This document shows, piece by piece, positions 7,263 through 13,822 of a stretch of 15,379 bases of DNA. The stretch comes from Amoeboradix gromovi (Eukaryota; Sanchytriomycota; Sanchytriomycetes; Sanchytriales; Sanchytriaceae): assembly GCA_018985225.1 (NCBI GenBank), contig JADGIF010000195.1, positions 1-15,379 of the forward strand, read 5' to 3'. Both the position numbers and the translations under genes were made by a program. The notes under the pieces are model-generated. The model was not told the origin of the DNA. It made no database searches and saw only the letters and a list, made by a program, of their open reading frames with translations. Numbering within the stretch: position 1 is the first letter of the stretch; each line of letters starts with the position of its first letter.

Positions 7263-8339
7263 TTATTGTCGAACCTGAACCTCGTCAATGCCTACAATAT
7301 CATCAGTTGAAGGAGTTAATGCCACATCAATAGTGGAATTGTCGTTTTCTTTCGAAATGATGGTACGATTAGCAAGACCTAACAATGTGAAATTTGTTAC
7401 ATTTGTTCCAATATCAGTCGCATTTCCTACAGTTATATCACCAATTTCATCAAATTCTGCAACATCTACATTTGAGTTATTTGAAACTGGTCCAAACACT
7501 TTTAAACCACTTAGTGCCGCGTACATTAATCTTTTTGTTTGTCCTTCGGTTGAATTTTCAAAGTTGTTTTCGAATCCAAAATGAAATGTATTAAAATGCT
7601 TAAAGTTGCAGGTGTATAGAGAATCTGCAATTTCTTTCCCTTCCTGAATAGTCAGATTCTGAATTCTTCCTAAAAAATCAGTTTCCGCAGTTATATTCAT
7701 AAATGATTCGACTGATAAGAAATTTAATGAGGAAATATTATAATAGCAATATTTTTGCAACTGCTGTAGGATTGCAGCTTGGCAATCTGGAGAATCCAAT
7801 TTATCCGCGAAGTCGTCACTAACGTCAAACTTGGAATCTAACTCATAAATCAACGCATTGAAATAGGAGCCATAAATCACGATTTCATTAACATGTTCGC
7901 TAAATCGTAGATCAGAAGTGTATTTGTACAAAAATCTGGATATCAATATCTTTTGAAGTCTGAAAAGAACGGGTTTTGACTTTTCAGTGGAATTGTTAAT
8001 CATGGGTGTAATATCGGTAAAGCAGAGCGAAAGCATTTCTTTTATCTCGTTTTGTTTTTGAAGAGCGTATGAATAAATGGATTTGTAATTTTTTTCATGA
8101 AAATCAACTTGGAACTCTGTTGAATACAATCTTTTTTCGACGTTGGTAGTGTTAGAAATGAACTCAATGACTTTAACTACAGATTTTCTGCAATTCTCAT
8201 TTTGAAATATCATAGCACCAAATTCAACATCTTTTAATGCCAAATTCATCTTGTTTAAAATATCAAATGAATCTGATACATTTCCATTTTTACCACCAGT
8301 TTTCAGTGCTATCCCAAACATTAGAGCCGGATAGAACAT
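7263..8339 (-). CDS. Asn-rich putative secreted or surface glycoprotein, unknown family
   Basis: The 358-residue protein begins MFYPALMFGIALKTGGKNGN, whose first 12 or so residues are a short hydrophobic run that could be a weak signal peptide; a TAG codon lies just upstream of the ATG, so a stronger signal would need an extra exon. It contains more than a dozen N-x-S/T sequons (for example NVSD, NTTN, NNST, NISS, NITAE, NLTI, NATD, NVTNFT, NRTI, NSTI), concentrated in the C-terminal third, and five or so cysteines. No membrane anchor is visible. No family is recognised. It lies between the inverted repeat copies L and R, with its 3' end next to the U6 gene. The stop codon is inside an AATAAA. 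Sequon density suggests passage through the ER; host-interaction or cell-surface function is only inference. Confidence 0.75.
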   Translation of the reverse strand: MFYPALMFGIALKTGGKNGNVSDSFDILNKMNLALKDVEFGAMIFQNENCRKSVVKVIEFISNTTNVEKRLYSTEFQVDFHEKNYKSIYSYALQKQNEIKEMLSLCFTDITPMINNSTEKSKPVLFRLQKILISRFLYKYTSDLRFSEHVNEIVIYGSYFNALIYELDSKFDVSDDFADKLDSPDCQAAILQQLQKYCYYNISSLNFLSVESFMNITAETDFLGRIQNLTIQEGKEIADSLYTCNFKHFNTFHFGFENNFENSTEGQTKRLMYAALSGLKVFGPVSNNSNVDVAEFDEIGDITVGNATDIGTNVTNFTLLGLANRTIISKENDNSTIDVALTPSTDDIVGIDEVQVRQ

Positions 8340-8675
8340 TTGGGCCTAAGCGACGTCAATTTCTAAGTTTCGGTTATAACAGGAAAGGAAGTGAGGTTTA
8401 ATTGTGTGGAAGTCCGTAACAACAGTTTCTATTTTTCATTAATGTTAGTCTCAGTCAACTCGTATATAAAATTTGTAACAAAATTTAAAGTTGCCCAGCC
8501 ATTTTTAATACAAATAGTTATTAATTTAAAAGCTTAGCCTTGCAAAACGCTCATAAGTTTCGAAATATTCCTAATTAGGGAATAACATGCTAGGAATGAT
8601 AGAATCTCATATCTTGTTTTCTTTCTCTATCTTTGCATCTCACATTTGTAAGAAGAGCTTTCTCGACAAATATTT
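8340..8675. other. Upstream region of the glycoprotein gene, nothing else seen
   Basis: This stretch should contain the promoter and leader of the minus-strand gene ending at 7263. There is a TATA-like run (TATATAAAAT) near 8463 on the plus strand. I see no credible ORF, RNA gene or repeat match. Confidence 0.5.
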
Positions 8676-8903
8676 CTATAGACCAGATGCACAACCTTCC
8701 ATTTTGCTACTCCTCGTTAAAAGTCCTGATTTCCGAGAAATCGAGAATTCCACAGAAAAACTAGCGGTGCTAACAAATCCGTTGCAGTAACTTCTCATGA
8801 TTTCACTACCTTGAGCCGGGATTGAACTAGTATGTATATTCTTGGTGTATATTCCTTGCTGCCATATGGTATTTATTGTTGCACATGTGGTAAGACCAAT
8901 CAC
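8676..8903 (-). pseudogene. IPxQGS-family coding remnant, copy R
   Basis: The frame is open for 75 codons from a GTG and contains IYTKNIHTSSIPAQGSEIMR then SYCNGFVSTASFSVEFSISR. Copies L and the 12.6-kb copy share the core I-P-x-Q-G-S and, two to six residues later, S-x-(Y/H)-C-x-G. No ATG is present at a suitable place, so an upstream exon or decay must be assumed. The family is unnamed to me. Confidence 0.35.
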
Positions 8904-8996
8904 ATACGAATTATTAAATAAATGGTTTACAGGTTGTCTATCCTTGATCTGTTTCTAGGCATTGAAAAATAACTAATTGTTCCATTCTTGGGCCTG

Positions 8997-9166
8997 TTTC
9001 TCAACGTTGATCAATGCTTACAGTAACTATAAGTTAATTCTTTAGATTTGACATGTTCAAGATTACATCCATTATTCCATTTACTATTTGCGAAAATGAA
9101 GATTATTTAGCATTTAAACAACTGGAAAAATCTGAAAAAATCATGCAAATACATAATTCTCGATAA
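8997..9166 (+). pseudogene. PFTICEN-family coding segment, copy R, with candidate 23-nt intron
   Basis: Unspliced, this frame has two stops between LNVDQC and PFTIC. Removing 9023-9045 (GTAACT donor, TTAAT branch-like, CTTTAG acceptor) joins the codons into one open frame (FLNVDQCLQFDMFKITSIIP then FTICENEDYLAFKQLEKSEK) ending with TAA at 9164-9166. The peptide parallels the L copy. A stop (TAA) lies upstream of the aligned part with no ATG, so this is a fragment, not a full gene. Confidence 0.35.
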
Positions 9167-9364
9167 AAGATTTATTTTACAAAATTCAATAGCTGTTACT
9201 GCAGTGCGCTGATAAGATTTGTATACTACAATTTTAGCTACTTTTTTGGGGTGTTCGTCATCTAACAACTCCATTTCCTTTTCTTTTGTCTTTCCTCAAG
9301 TAAACTGAGGAAATCGACCCATCTTTCTGAGAAGTTTTAGTTTTTTCTAACAATCGAAATCACC

Positions 9365-10075
9365 ATGAAAGGCGAGGACGATTATGATTTATATTTAGAA
9401 GGCCAATTAAATGAATTGACGTTCAAACATACCGCGCTAACTAACAACCATATAAATTTACGAAAAGAGCATCAATTGCTTTTGGAGCAGTACGACAGGC
9501 TTCAACAAGATCTTACGGACATCAAGCTAAGTTCTCATCTGCCGAAATCGCGATCACTGGGTGATTTAGATAAGAAATCGAGTGAATATTTCAGCAGTGC
9601 TGATATTTCTCCGATTCTTAATATAGAAGCTATTCTAACAAAAATAGAGCGGTCCAAGTTTAAACCAGTAAGCAATTTTGATAGAGATTACGAATTTTCG
9701 TGTACAATGATAAAAAAGATCAAACAAGAGGTAAAAGAAGAAAAGAATGATTTGTTTAATGATCTTATTCTTATTATTCTTGATACACAGGCTGAATGTA
9801 ATCTTTACCATTACAAATATGCACAAATGGTCCAAGAAAAAGATTTAAGCTTCCGTAATAATTATTACAGACTTCCAGGCAATTTTAATGAAAATAATGG
9901 TATATCAGTTATTTCACCACCCACGATATCAAGTGTCGGACAGTCATCTATAAAAACGTTTACATCAAATGTATTCAAAGCCATTGCGCGGCTTGGCTCA
10001 AGTATGAATGATTTAGCTACTGCAAGTAAAGAAAATGCGGAGACCGATCCAAAAAACAGCGACTGTGAGTTGTAA
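9365..10075 (+). CDS. Coiled-coil protein, unknown function
   Basis: The 236-residue frame starts in a good context (TCACCATGA). Residues about 8-55 have heptad-like spacing (LEGQLNELTFKHTALTNNHI then LRKEHQLLLEQYDRLQQDL), predicting a coiled coil. A Ser-rich segment with PKSRSLGDLDKKSS follows and could be phosphorylated. The middle (IKKIKQEVKEEKNDLFNDLI) is helical and acidic/basic. A C-terminal stretch (NVFKAIARLGSSMNDLATAS) is amphipathic. No signal peptide or membrane span is visible. I do not recognise a family. AATAAA overlaps the stop codon, and the gene converges on the Q-rich gene with only 45 nt between their stops. Confidence 0.8.
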   Translation: MKGEDDYDLYLEGQLNELTFKHTALTNNHINLRKEHQLLLEQYDRLQQDLTDIKLSSHLPKSRSLGDLDKKSSEYFSSADISPILNIEAILTKIERSKFKPVSNFDRDYEFSCTMIKKIKQEVKEEKNDLFNDLILIILDTQAECNLYHYKYAQMVQEKDLSFRNNYYRLPGNFNENNGISVISPPTISSVGQSSIKTFTSNVFKAIARLGSSMNDLATASKENAETDPKNSDCEL

Positions 10076-10120
10076 TAAACTTTGTTTCTTCTGCGAATTA
10101 AGAATTTATTTATTTCCCAC

Positions 10121-10492
10121 TCATAGCACTGTTATCAGTAAAATTACGAAACTGGATTGTATATAAGCGCTGCAGGATATCCGACTCATTTGGTTGGCTT
10201 GCCCCAGTCCGTTATTAAATGCGCCGTTAGCCCCATTCATTCCACTGTTTAATGCGGACGAGCCAGGTGGAATCTGGCCTTGAACATTTCCACCTGGGGG
10301 AACTAAACCAGCTTGAGGATTTATGCCCATTGTAGATGGCATACCAGGCTGAATACCTTGCTGTTGCATCTGTTGCTGCTGCATCTGTTGCTGCTGCTGT
10401 ATCATCTGTTGTTGCTGAATTTGTTGATTTATACCAGCTTGAGTCGGGTCGACCATTCCGAAAATTGTTGTAAAATACAAAAACATTAGCAT
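10121..10492 (-). CDS. Small secreted Gln/Met-rich protein
   Basis: The 123-residue protein starts with a credible signal peptide (MLMFLYFTTIFGMVDPTQA, cut likely after TQA). Residues about 23-47 are a Q/M repeat tract encoded by CAG/CAA and ATG codons. A Gly/Pro/Asn-rich low-complexity part follows (GMPSTMGINPQAGLVPPGGN). The C-terminus ends in a short hydrophobic run (SSFVILLITVL) after small residues (SCS), which could be a GPI-anchor signal, although short. No family is recognised. Divergent from the 95-residue gene with 66 nt between starts. AATAAATAAA lies a few bases past the stop. Confidence 0.65.
   Translation of the reverse strand: MLMFLYFTTIFGMVDPTQAGINQQIQQQQMIQQQQQMQQQQMQQQGIQPGMPSTMGINPQAGLVPPGGNVQGQIPPGSSALNSGMNGANGAFNNGLGQANQMSRISCSAYIQSSFVILLITVL
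10363..10425. repeat. Imperfect trinucleotide (CAG/CAA-CTG/TTG) tract
   Basis: Runs of TGTTGC and TGCTGC interrupted by CAT on the plus strand encode the Q/M tract of the minus-strand secreted protein. Such tracts expand and contract easily. Confidence 0.7.
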
Positions 10493-10558
10493 GAGTTAAC
10501 AACAAGTCTTATAAATACATCTAGCCCAATAGAATTCTGTGATATAGTTTGTGCAACA
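10493..10558. promoter_or_regulatory. 66-bp divergent promoter
   Basis: These 66 bp separate the ATG of the Q-rich gene (-) from that of the 95-residue gene (+), so one short region must serve both. It holds TATAAATA at 10510-10517, about 40 nt upstream of the plus-strand ATG. Confidence 0.5.
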
Positions 10559-10846
10559 ATGTTTTCACTTGTGTGTGGTAACACCGAGGTTACAAAACGT
10601 GAACACATACAAGAATTCCTGGACCAGAACGAAATATATTCAGTGGTAAATCATTCAGGCAGCTGTCAAAACATTGTAATCAGCTGGTCCGCTTCTCAAC
10701 CATTGCATCCAGTAGCGTTAACTAACATGAGGAAACCCACGGTTTTTATACATTGCAACCAACCAGATGTTCTCTTATTGATATTATTAGCAACTTTATC
10801 TACAGGCGTTGCTATTAAGCTTATAGCATCACAAATAAACCGTTAA
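10559..10846 (+). CDS. Small protein with C-terminal membrane anchor, unknown
   Basis: The 95-residue protein has an ATG in good context (CAACAATGT), a soluble N-terminal part of about 69 residues, and one hydrophobic segment at about 71-90 (VLLLILLATLSTGVAIKLIA) with a short basic end (SQINR). That layout fits a tail-anchored membrane protein of the ER, mitochondrion or peroxisome. No signal peptide and no recognised domain. Its stop is only 22 nt before the NOT3/5 ATG, so its transcript must end within, or read through, the next gene; no AATAAA follows closely. Confidence 0.65.
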   Translation: MFSLVCGNTEVTKREHIQEFLDQNEIYSVVNHSGSCQNIVISWSASQPLHPVALTNMRKPTVFIHCNQPDVLLLILLATLSTGVAIKLIASQINR

Positions 10847-10868
10847 TTATTTTTATTCTTCTTAAAAC

Positions 10869-12501
10869 ATGTCCCTCAAAAAATTGCTAATCGAGATAGA
10901 CAAATGCTTAAAAAAAGTAGCAGAAGGTCTAACCCACTTTGATCAAATATATGATAAAATATCACAATGCAATAACCAATCTCAGCGTGACAAACTAGAA
11001 CAGGATTTGAAAAAGGAAATCAAGAAGCTACAAAGAAATAGAGATCAGATTAAGTTGTACTTACAAAAAGATGAAATAAAAGATAAAAGACAATTAGAAG
11101 AGAACAAAAGATTAATAGAAACTCAAATGGAGCGATTTAAAGCTATGGAGCGAGAACTAAAATTAAAAGCGTTTAGCAAAGAAGGTCTTGCTCAGCAAAT
11201 CGTGGACCCCAAAGAAAAAGAGAAAAACGAAGCCATGGACTGGATATCCGAACAGCTATCTCAATTTGAAGGTAACATTGAGAAATTCGAATACGAATGC
11301 GAACAACTCGAGAGCAATAAAAAGTTAAAAAACAAGAACAAAGATAAATTGATTGAGCTTGAAGCATACATTGAAAGACACAAATATCATCAAATGCAAT
11401 TAGAGATATTACTTAGAATGCTTGAAAATGGCAAAATTCAACCTCATGAGATTGAGGATGTTAAAGATAGTGTTGCATATTATTTAGAGAACTACGAGGA
11501 TGAGGATGGCATGGATGAAGGAATTTATGATGACTTTGATTTGAACCAACAGGAGGAAGTCTTTAATATGATTCCTGAGTTCGTGAAAAAAGATGAGCCG
11601 GTAGTCTTACCTCCCCCCAAAAGATCGGCCAGTGTTAAGAAAGACGATATTCCAATTGAGCCTCCACCTCGTTCTGAATCCCCGAAAAAAGATTTGAAAT
11701 CCATAAACACTGCCACGCCACCCGCTGTGGAATCTCCCGGTCTATCTCCATTGAAATCTGCAGCATCTAGCTCACCACAACTTAAGGGATTTGCAGATAT
11801 GCTCAAAGATAAAGAGAGACCGCTTCCTGGACAAACTCAAACCGCCACTGCTGCAAATGCCAATAATACACATATCCTTAATTTCAGAGCCGCTATAAAG
11901 ACCACTGCTCCAGTGACACCTGCTAAGAAAAAGGAAGCTGGCGGTATGCCTCACACTTCGCAACATCCGGATATTTCAGTTCCTTCCGCTTTCGAGGATC
12001 TCTTGGCTAGTTTTAACCATGCCAAGAATTCAGCATTCAACAGAACCTTAGAAGAAACTAGCACACTATTTGAGGCTAGTCTAAAAGCTATTCCTACAAG
12101 CCATGACATTATACCGTAAATTCAACTAACGCAGAACACAACCTTACTTCCCAAAGAATGCTCATTCGGTACCCAGTTATTTTCCACAGATGCCCCTCGC
12201 TCTGTTCGACAATCCGGTGACATTCCAAAAATTAAATGCAGAAACGTTGTTTTTTGCCTTTTACTGTCAACAAAAGACATTGCAGCAATATTTAGCGGCA
12301 CGAGAATTAAAAAAACAATCATGGAGGTTCCATACAGGTGAGAAATTGTGGTTTCAAAGACATATGGAGCCAAAAGAGATCCATGATTTATATGAAATAG
12401 GCACCTATATGACATTTGATCCATACGACCAGTGGAAGCAGTTGAAAAGAGTAGACTTCATGTTTGAATATAAATATCTGGAGGATACTGAAATGCCATA
12501 A
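10869..12501 (+). CDS. NOT5: CCR4-NOT subunit NOT3/NOT5 (one 19-nt intron)
   Basis: Exons 10869-12115 and 12135-12501 encode 537 residues. The protein belongs to the CCR4-NOT complex, which removes poly(A) tails and links translation to mRNA decay in the cytoplasm. Residues 1-235 are the NOT3/5 N-terminal helical domain (LIEIDKCLKKVAEGLTHFDQ, then EKEKNEAMDWISEQLSQFEG and HKYHQMQLEILLRMLENGKI). A Pro/Ser/Lys-rich linker follows. The C-terminal NOT box is clear: PLALFDNPVTFQKLNAETLF, QQYLAARELKKQSWRFHTGE, KLWFQRHMEPKEI and EYKYLEDTEMP. Splicing gives DIIPTQPYFPKNAHSVPSYF, like the segment preceding the NOT box in relatives. NOT3 and NOT5 cannot be told apart here; the symbol is by yeast analogy. 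AATAAA lies 2 nt after the stop. Confidence 0.94.
12116..12134 (+). other. 19-nt spliceosomal intron in NOT3/5
   Basis: GTAAATTCAACTAACGCAG: GTAAAT donor, CTAAC branch-like motif, GCAG acceptor, with an in-frame TAA at its second base. Its removal (phase 2) joins the linker to the NOT box with no residue missing. Same length and layout as the intron in the AIF-like gene. Confidence 0.88.
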
Positions 12502-12863
12502 CAAATAAATTTACTTGTTTTAGTTGAGTTGCAATTATCTGTGGACTCTTCATTAAGAAACCCAGACCACTCAAAATTCAAGAATTCTCAGAGACAAATA
12601 AACCACGCAAGTCCCTCCACCACAGTAGTTGCTCACACTTCCACTACCCTGAGACGGGATTAAATAGGACGCATTATTTTCAAATATATGTCCTTGGCTA
12701 AAAAATTGCCTGTTTATTAGTAAATGCTTTATTAAATTTCAATAATGTCATTCGCTTTCTTTAAACTTCAATTCGCGCTCTGTTCGAAATGAGTAATGGA
12801 ATGCCTTACCGTCGTCAAGAGGCATCGGATTGTTGTCATGGAAGATCATTTCTCTTGCTTATG
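12502..12863. other. Gap with repeat remnants
   Basis: Besides the IPxQGS remnant at 12571-12738, the minus strand holds a 25-codon ATG-led frame at 12825-12748 (MPLDDGKAFHYSFRTERELK...). It lies just past the stop of the repeat-family gene at 12864 and could be a further exon of it: the minus strand there reads GTGTCC...TACTAACATAAG, intron-like over 27 nt. Not resolved. Confidence 0.3.
12571..12738 (-). pseudogene. IPxQGS-family coding remnant, third copy
   Basis: The frame is open for 55 codons between TGA stops without an ATG. It contains NASYLIPSQGSGSVSNYCGG and GTCVVYLSLRILEF, aligned with copies L and R. Nucleotide identity is strongest around CACTACCCTGAGACGGGATT on the plus strand (12641-12660). 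Confidence 0.4.
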
Positions 12864-13141
12864 TTAGTAGTTTAGATAGGACACCAAATATAAAAACGAG
12901 ACCAAATCGTCTTTAAAGTAGGTGCCCCATAAGGAGGAAATACTATTATTAATAAAAGTCCTTCTTTTAAACCAATTTTCTTTCATTGGAGTCATTCCTC
13001 TCTTTAAAACAAAATAAGGTCTGAGTGTGTAGGCAAAAGATGCATTATCTACTTCTTTACCACTACTATCTATTCCTTTTTCTTTTTCTTCTTACCGCCT
13101 TTCGCATAACTTATTTTTTGTTTTCCCTTCTTATCAGTCAT
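12864..13141 (-). CDS. Repeat-family gene, copy A (LKRG...SISS(L/V)W family)
   Basis: The conserved part reads YFVLKRGMTPMKENWFKRRT and FINNSISSLWGTYFKDDLV, matching copy B at the right edge over about 39 codons without indels, with many conservative changes, so both were under coding constraint. An ATG at 13141 (MTDKKGKQKISYAKG) is out of frame with this part. Removing 20 nt (13076-13095) or 26 nt (13070-13095), both GT...AG, joins them to give about 85 residues, but these candidates are purine-rich and lack a TAAC motif. A frameshift is the alternative. Family unknown. Unlike copy B, the frame reads on past the repeat block to a TAA at 12864. Confidence 0.45.
12879..12902 (-). repeat. Conserved 24-nt repeat block, copy A
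   Basis: Differs from copy B at one position, at which the TAG stop of B becomes TCG. Upstream similarity to B continues for more than 130 nt. Confidence 0.75.
13076..13095 (-). other. Doubtful 20-nt intron in copy A
   Basis: The minus strand reads GTAAGAAGAAAAAGAAAAAG. Removal would keep one frame from ATG 13141 to the conserved domain. It has a strong GTAAG donor but no branch-like motif, unlike the two well-supported introns. Confidence 0.2.
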
Positions 13142-13450
13142 TGTTTCCAAGATTTTGATGAATGTAAAGCTTTTATACTAAAATAATTTACTTGAACCAG
13201 TCAGATTAATTTAATTTACTATCGGTTAACACACACTTGAAATAATGATTCAAACTATTTCAGAAAGTTAGTCTAGTTTCTATATTTGATGTCCGGTTTG
13301 TATACTAGCGGAGTTGATCTTGGGACATTCTTCATAAACCAGAAGAACAGATTGCTCTGAATTTGTTCAGTAACAAACTCTATTGATGACTCTTGCATAG
13401 ACAAAACTCATGAAATTAGGACAAACTGTTTATTAATTGAAGTCAATTTC
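13142..13450. other. Gap with one repeat block
   Basis: Apart from the 24-nt block at 13271-13294 I see no gene. On the plus strand the codons just before that block read NYFRKLV then TAG, parallel to TFFKNELV then TAG in copy B, so a short 3' end of the same family gene is present here in the opposite orientation. Confidence 0.4.
13271..13294 (+). repeat. Conserved 24-nt repeat block, copy D
   Basis: Matches copy B at 22 of 24 positions, ungapped, on the opposite strand from A and B. Only about 20 nt of further similarity (the FRKLV codons) precedes it. Confidence 0.65.
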
Positions 13451-13789
13451 TTAATGAAGATCGGAAAGAAAGATTAAAAACGCATGTGCCCGAATAGCTG
13501 GGACAGAAGGATGGCCAAATACGATTACACAAATTCTAAGATGCTTATCAACTGGCACCACCCATAGCCAGATTGGCAGTAATCGCTTATCCGGCCTGAT
13601 AAACACAACTAGAGCATCCCAGCAAGTATTTCTAGTGGGAGTATCAATGAAAATTTGACAAATAACTGCATGTAAATTGCTCTTTGTGTTGATCTTAAAG
13701 GTCTGCACAAATTGTACATCTAACTTGGTAAAATAGTAAATGGGAGTAGTATATGCTTGGATTTGGCTGTGCAAGTAGATGATAGGCAT
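13451..13789 (-). CDS. Hypothetical 112-aa protein
   Basis: An ATG-led frame starting MPIIYLHSQIQAYTTPIYYF, rich in Ile, Val, Phe and Trp with beta-strand-like alternation (NTCWDALVVFIRPDKRLLPI, WLWVVPVDKHLRICVIVFGH). No signal peptide or clear transmembrane helix is evident. It begins 33 nt after the stop of the zinc-binding gene on the same strand, matching the compact spacing elsewhere, and AATAAA lies about 20 nt past its stop. I do not recognise the family. Confidence 0.55.
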   Translation of the reverse strand: MPIIYLHSQIQAYTTPIYYFTKLDVQFVQTFKINTKSNLHAVICQIFIDTPTRNTCWDALVVFIRPDKRLLPIWLWVVPVDKHLRICVIVFGHPSVPAIRAHAFLIFLSDLH

Positions 13790-13822
13790 CTAGGACTGTG
13801 GATGTTATTCAATGTTATTTAT

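Larger units (their letters stand above)
8676..9166 (+). repeat. Right copy (R) of the ~0.5-kb dispersed inverted repeat
   Basis: This aligns with the reverse complement of 6309-6830 across both halves: the IPxQGS half at 8690-8890 and the PFTICEN half at 8990-9160. Copies have diverged by many substitutions and indels, so the duplication is old. Confidence 0.75.

Noticed and set aside
7288-7594. Plus-strand ORFs over the glycoprotein gene, and similar shadows over Mad3, NOT3/5 and the zinc gene
   Set aside because: They lie antisense to longer frames with clear structure and have no independent features.
10227-10505. Alternative minus-strand frame over the Q-rich gene (Thr/Ala/Asp-rich)
   Set aside because: Low-complexity shadow of the CAG tract; lacks a signal peptide, while the other frame has one and ends with a hydrophobic tail.
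12879-13050. LTR of a retrotransposon (first impression from GGACACCAAATATAAAAA repeats)
   Set aside because: The repeated stretch in copies A and B is an open reading frame on the minus strand with no indels. I saw no polymerase, integrase, primer-binding site or clear TG...CA ends.
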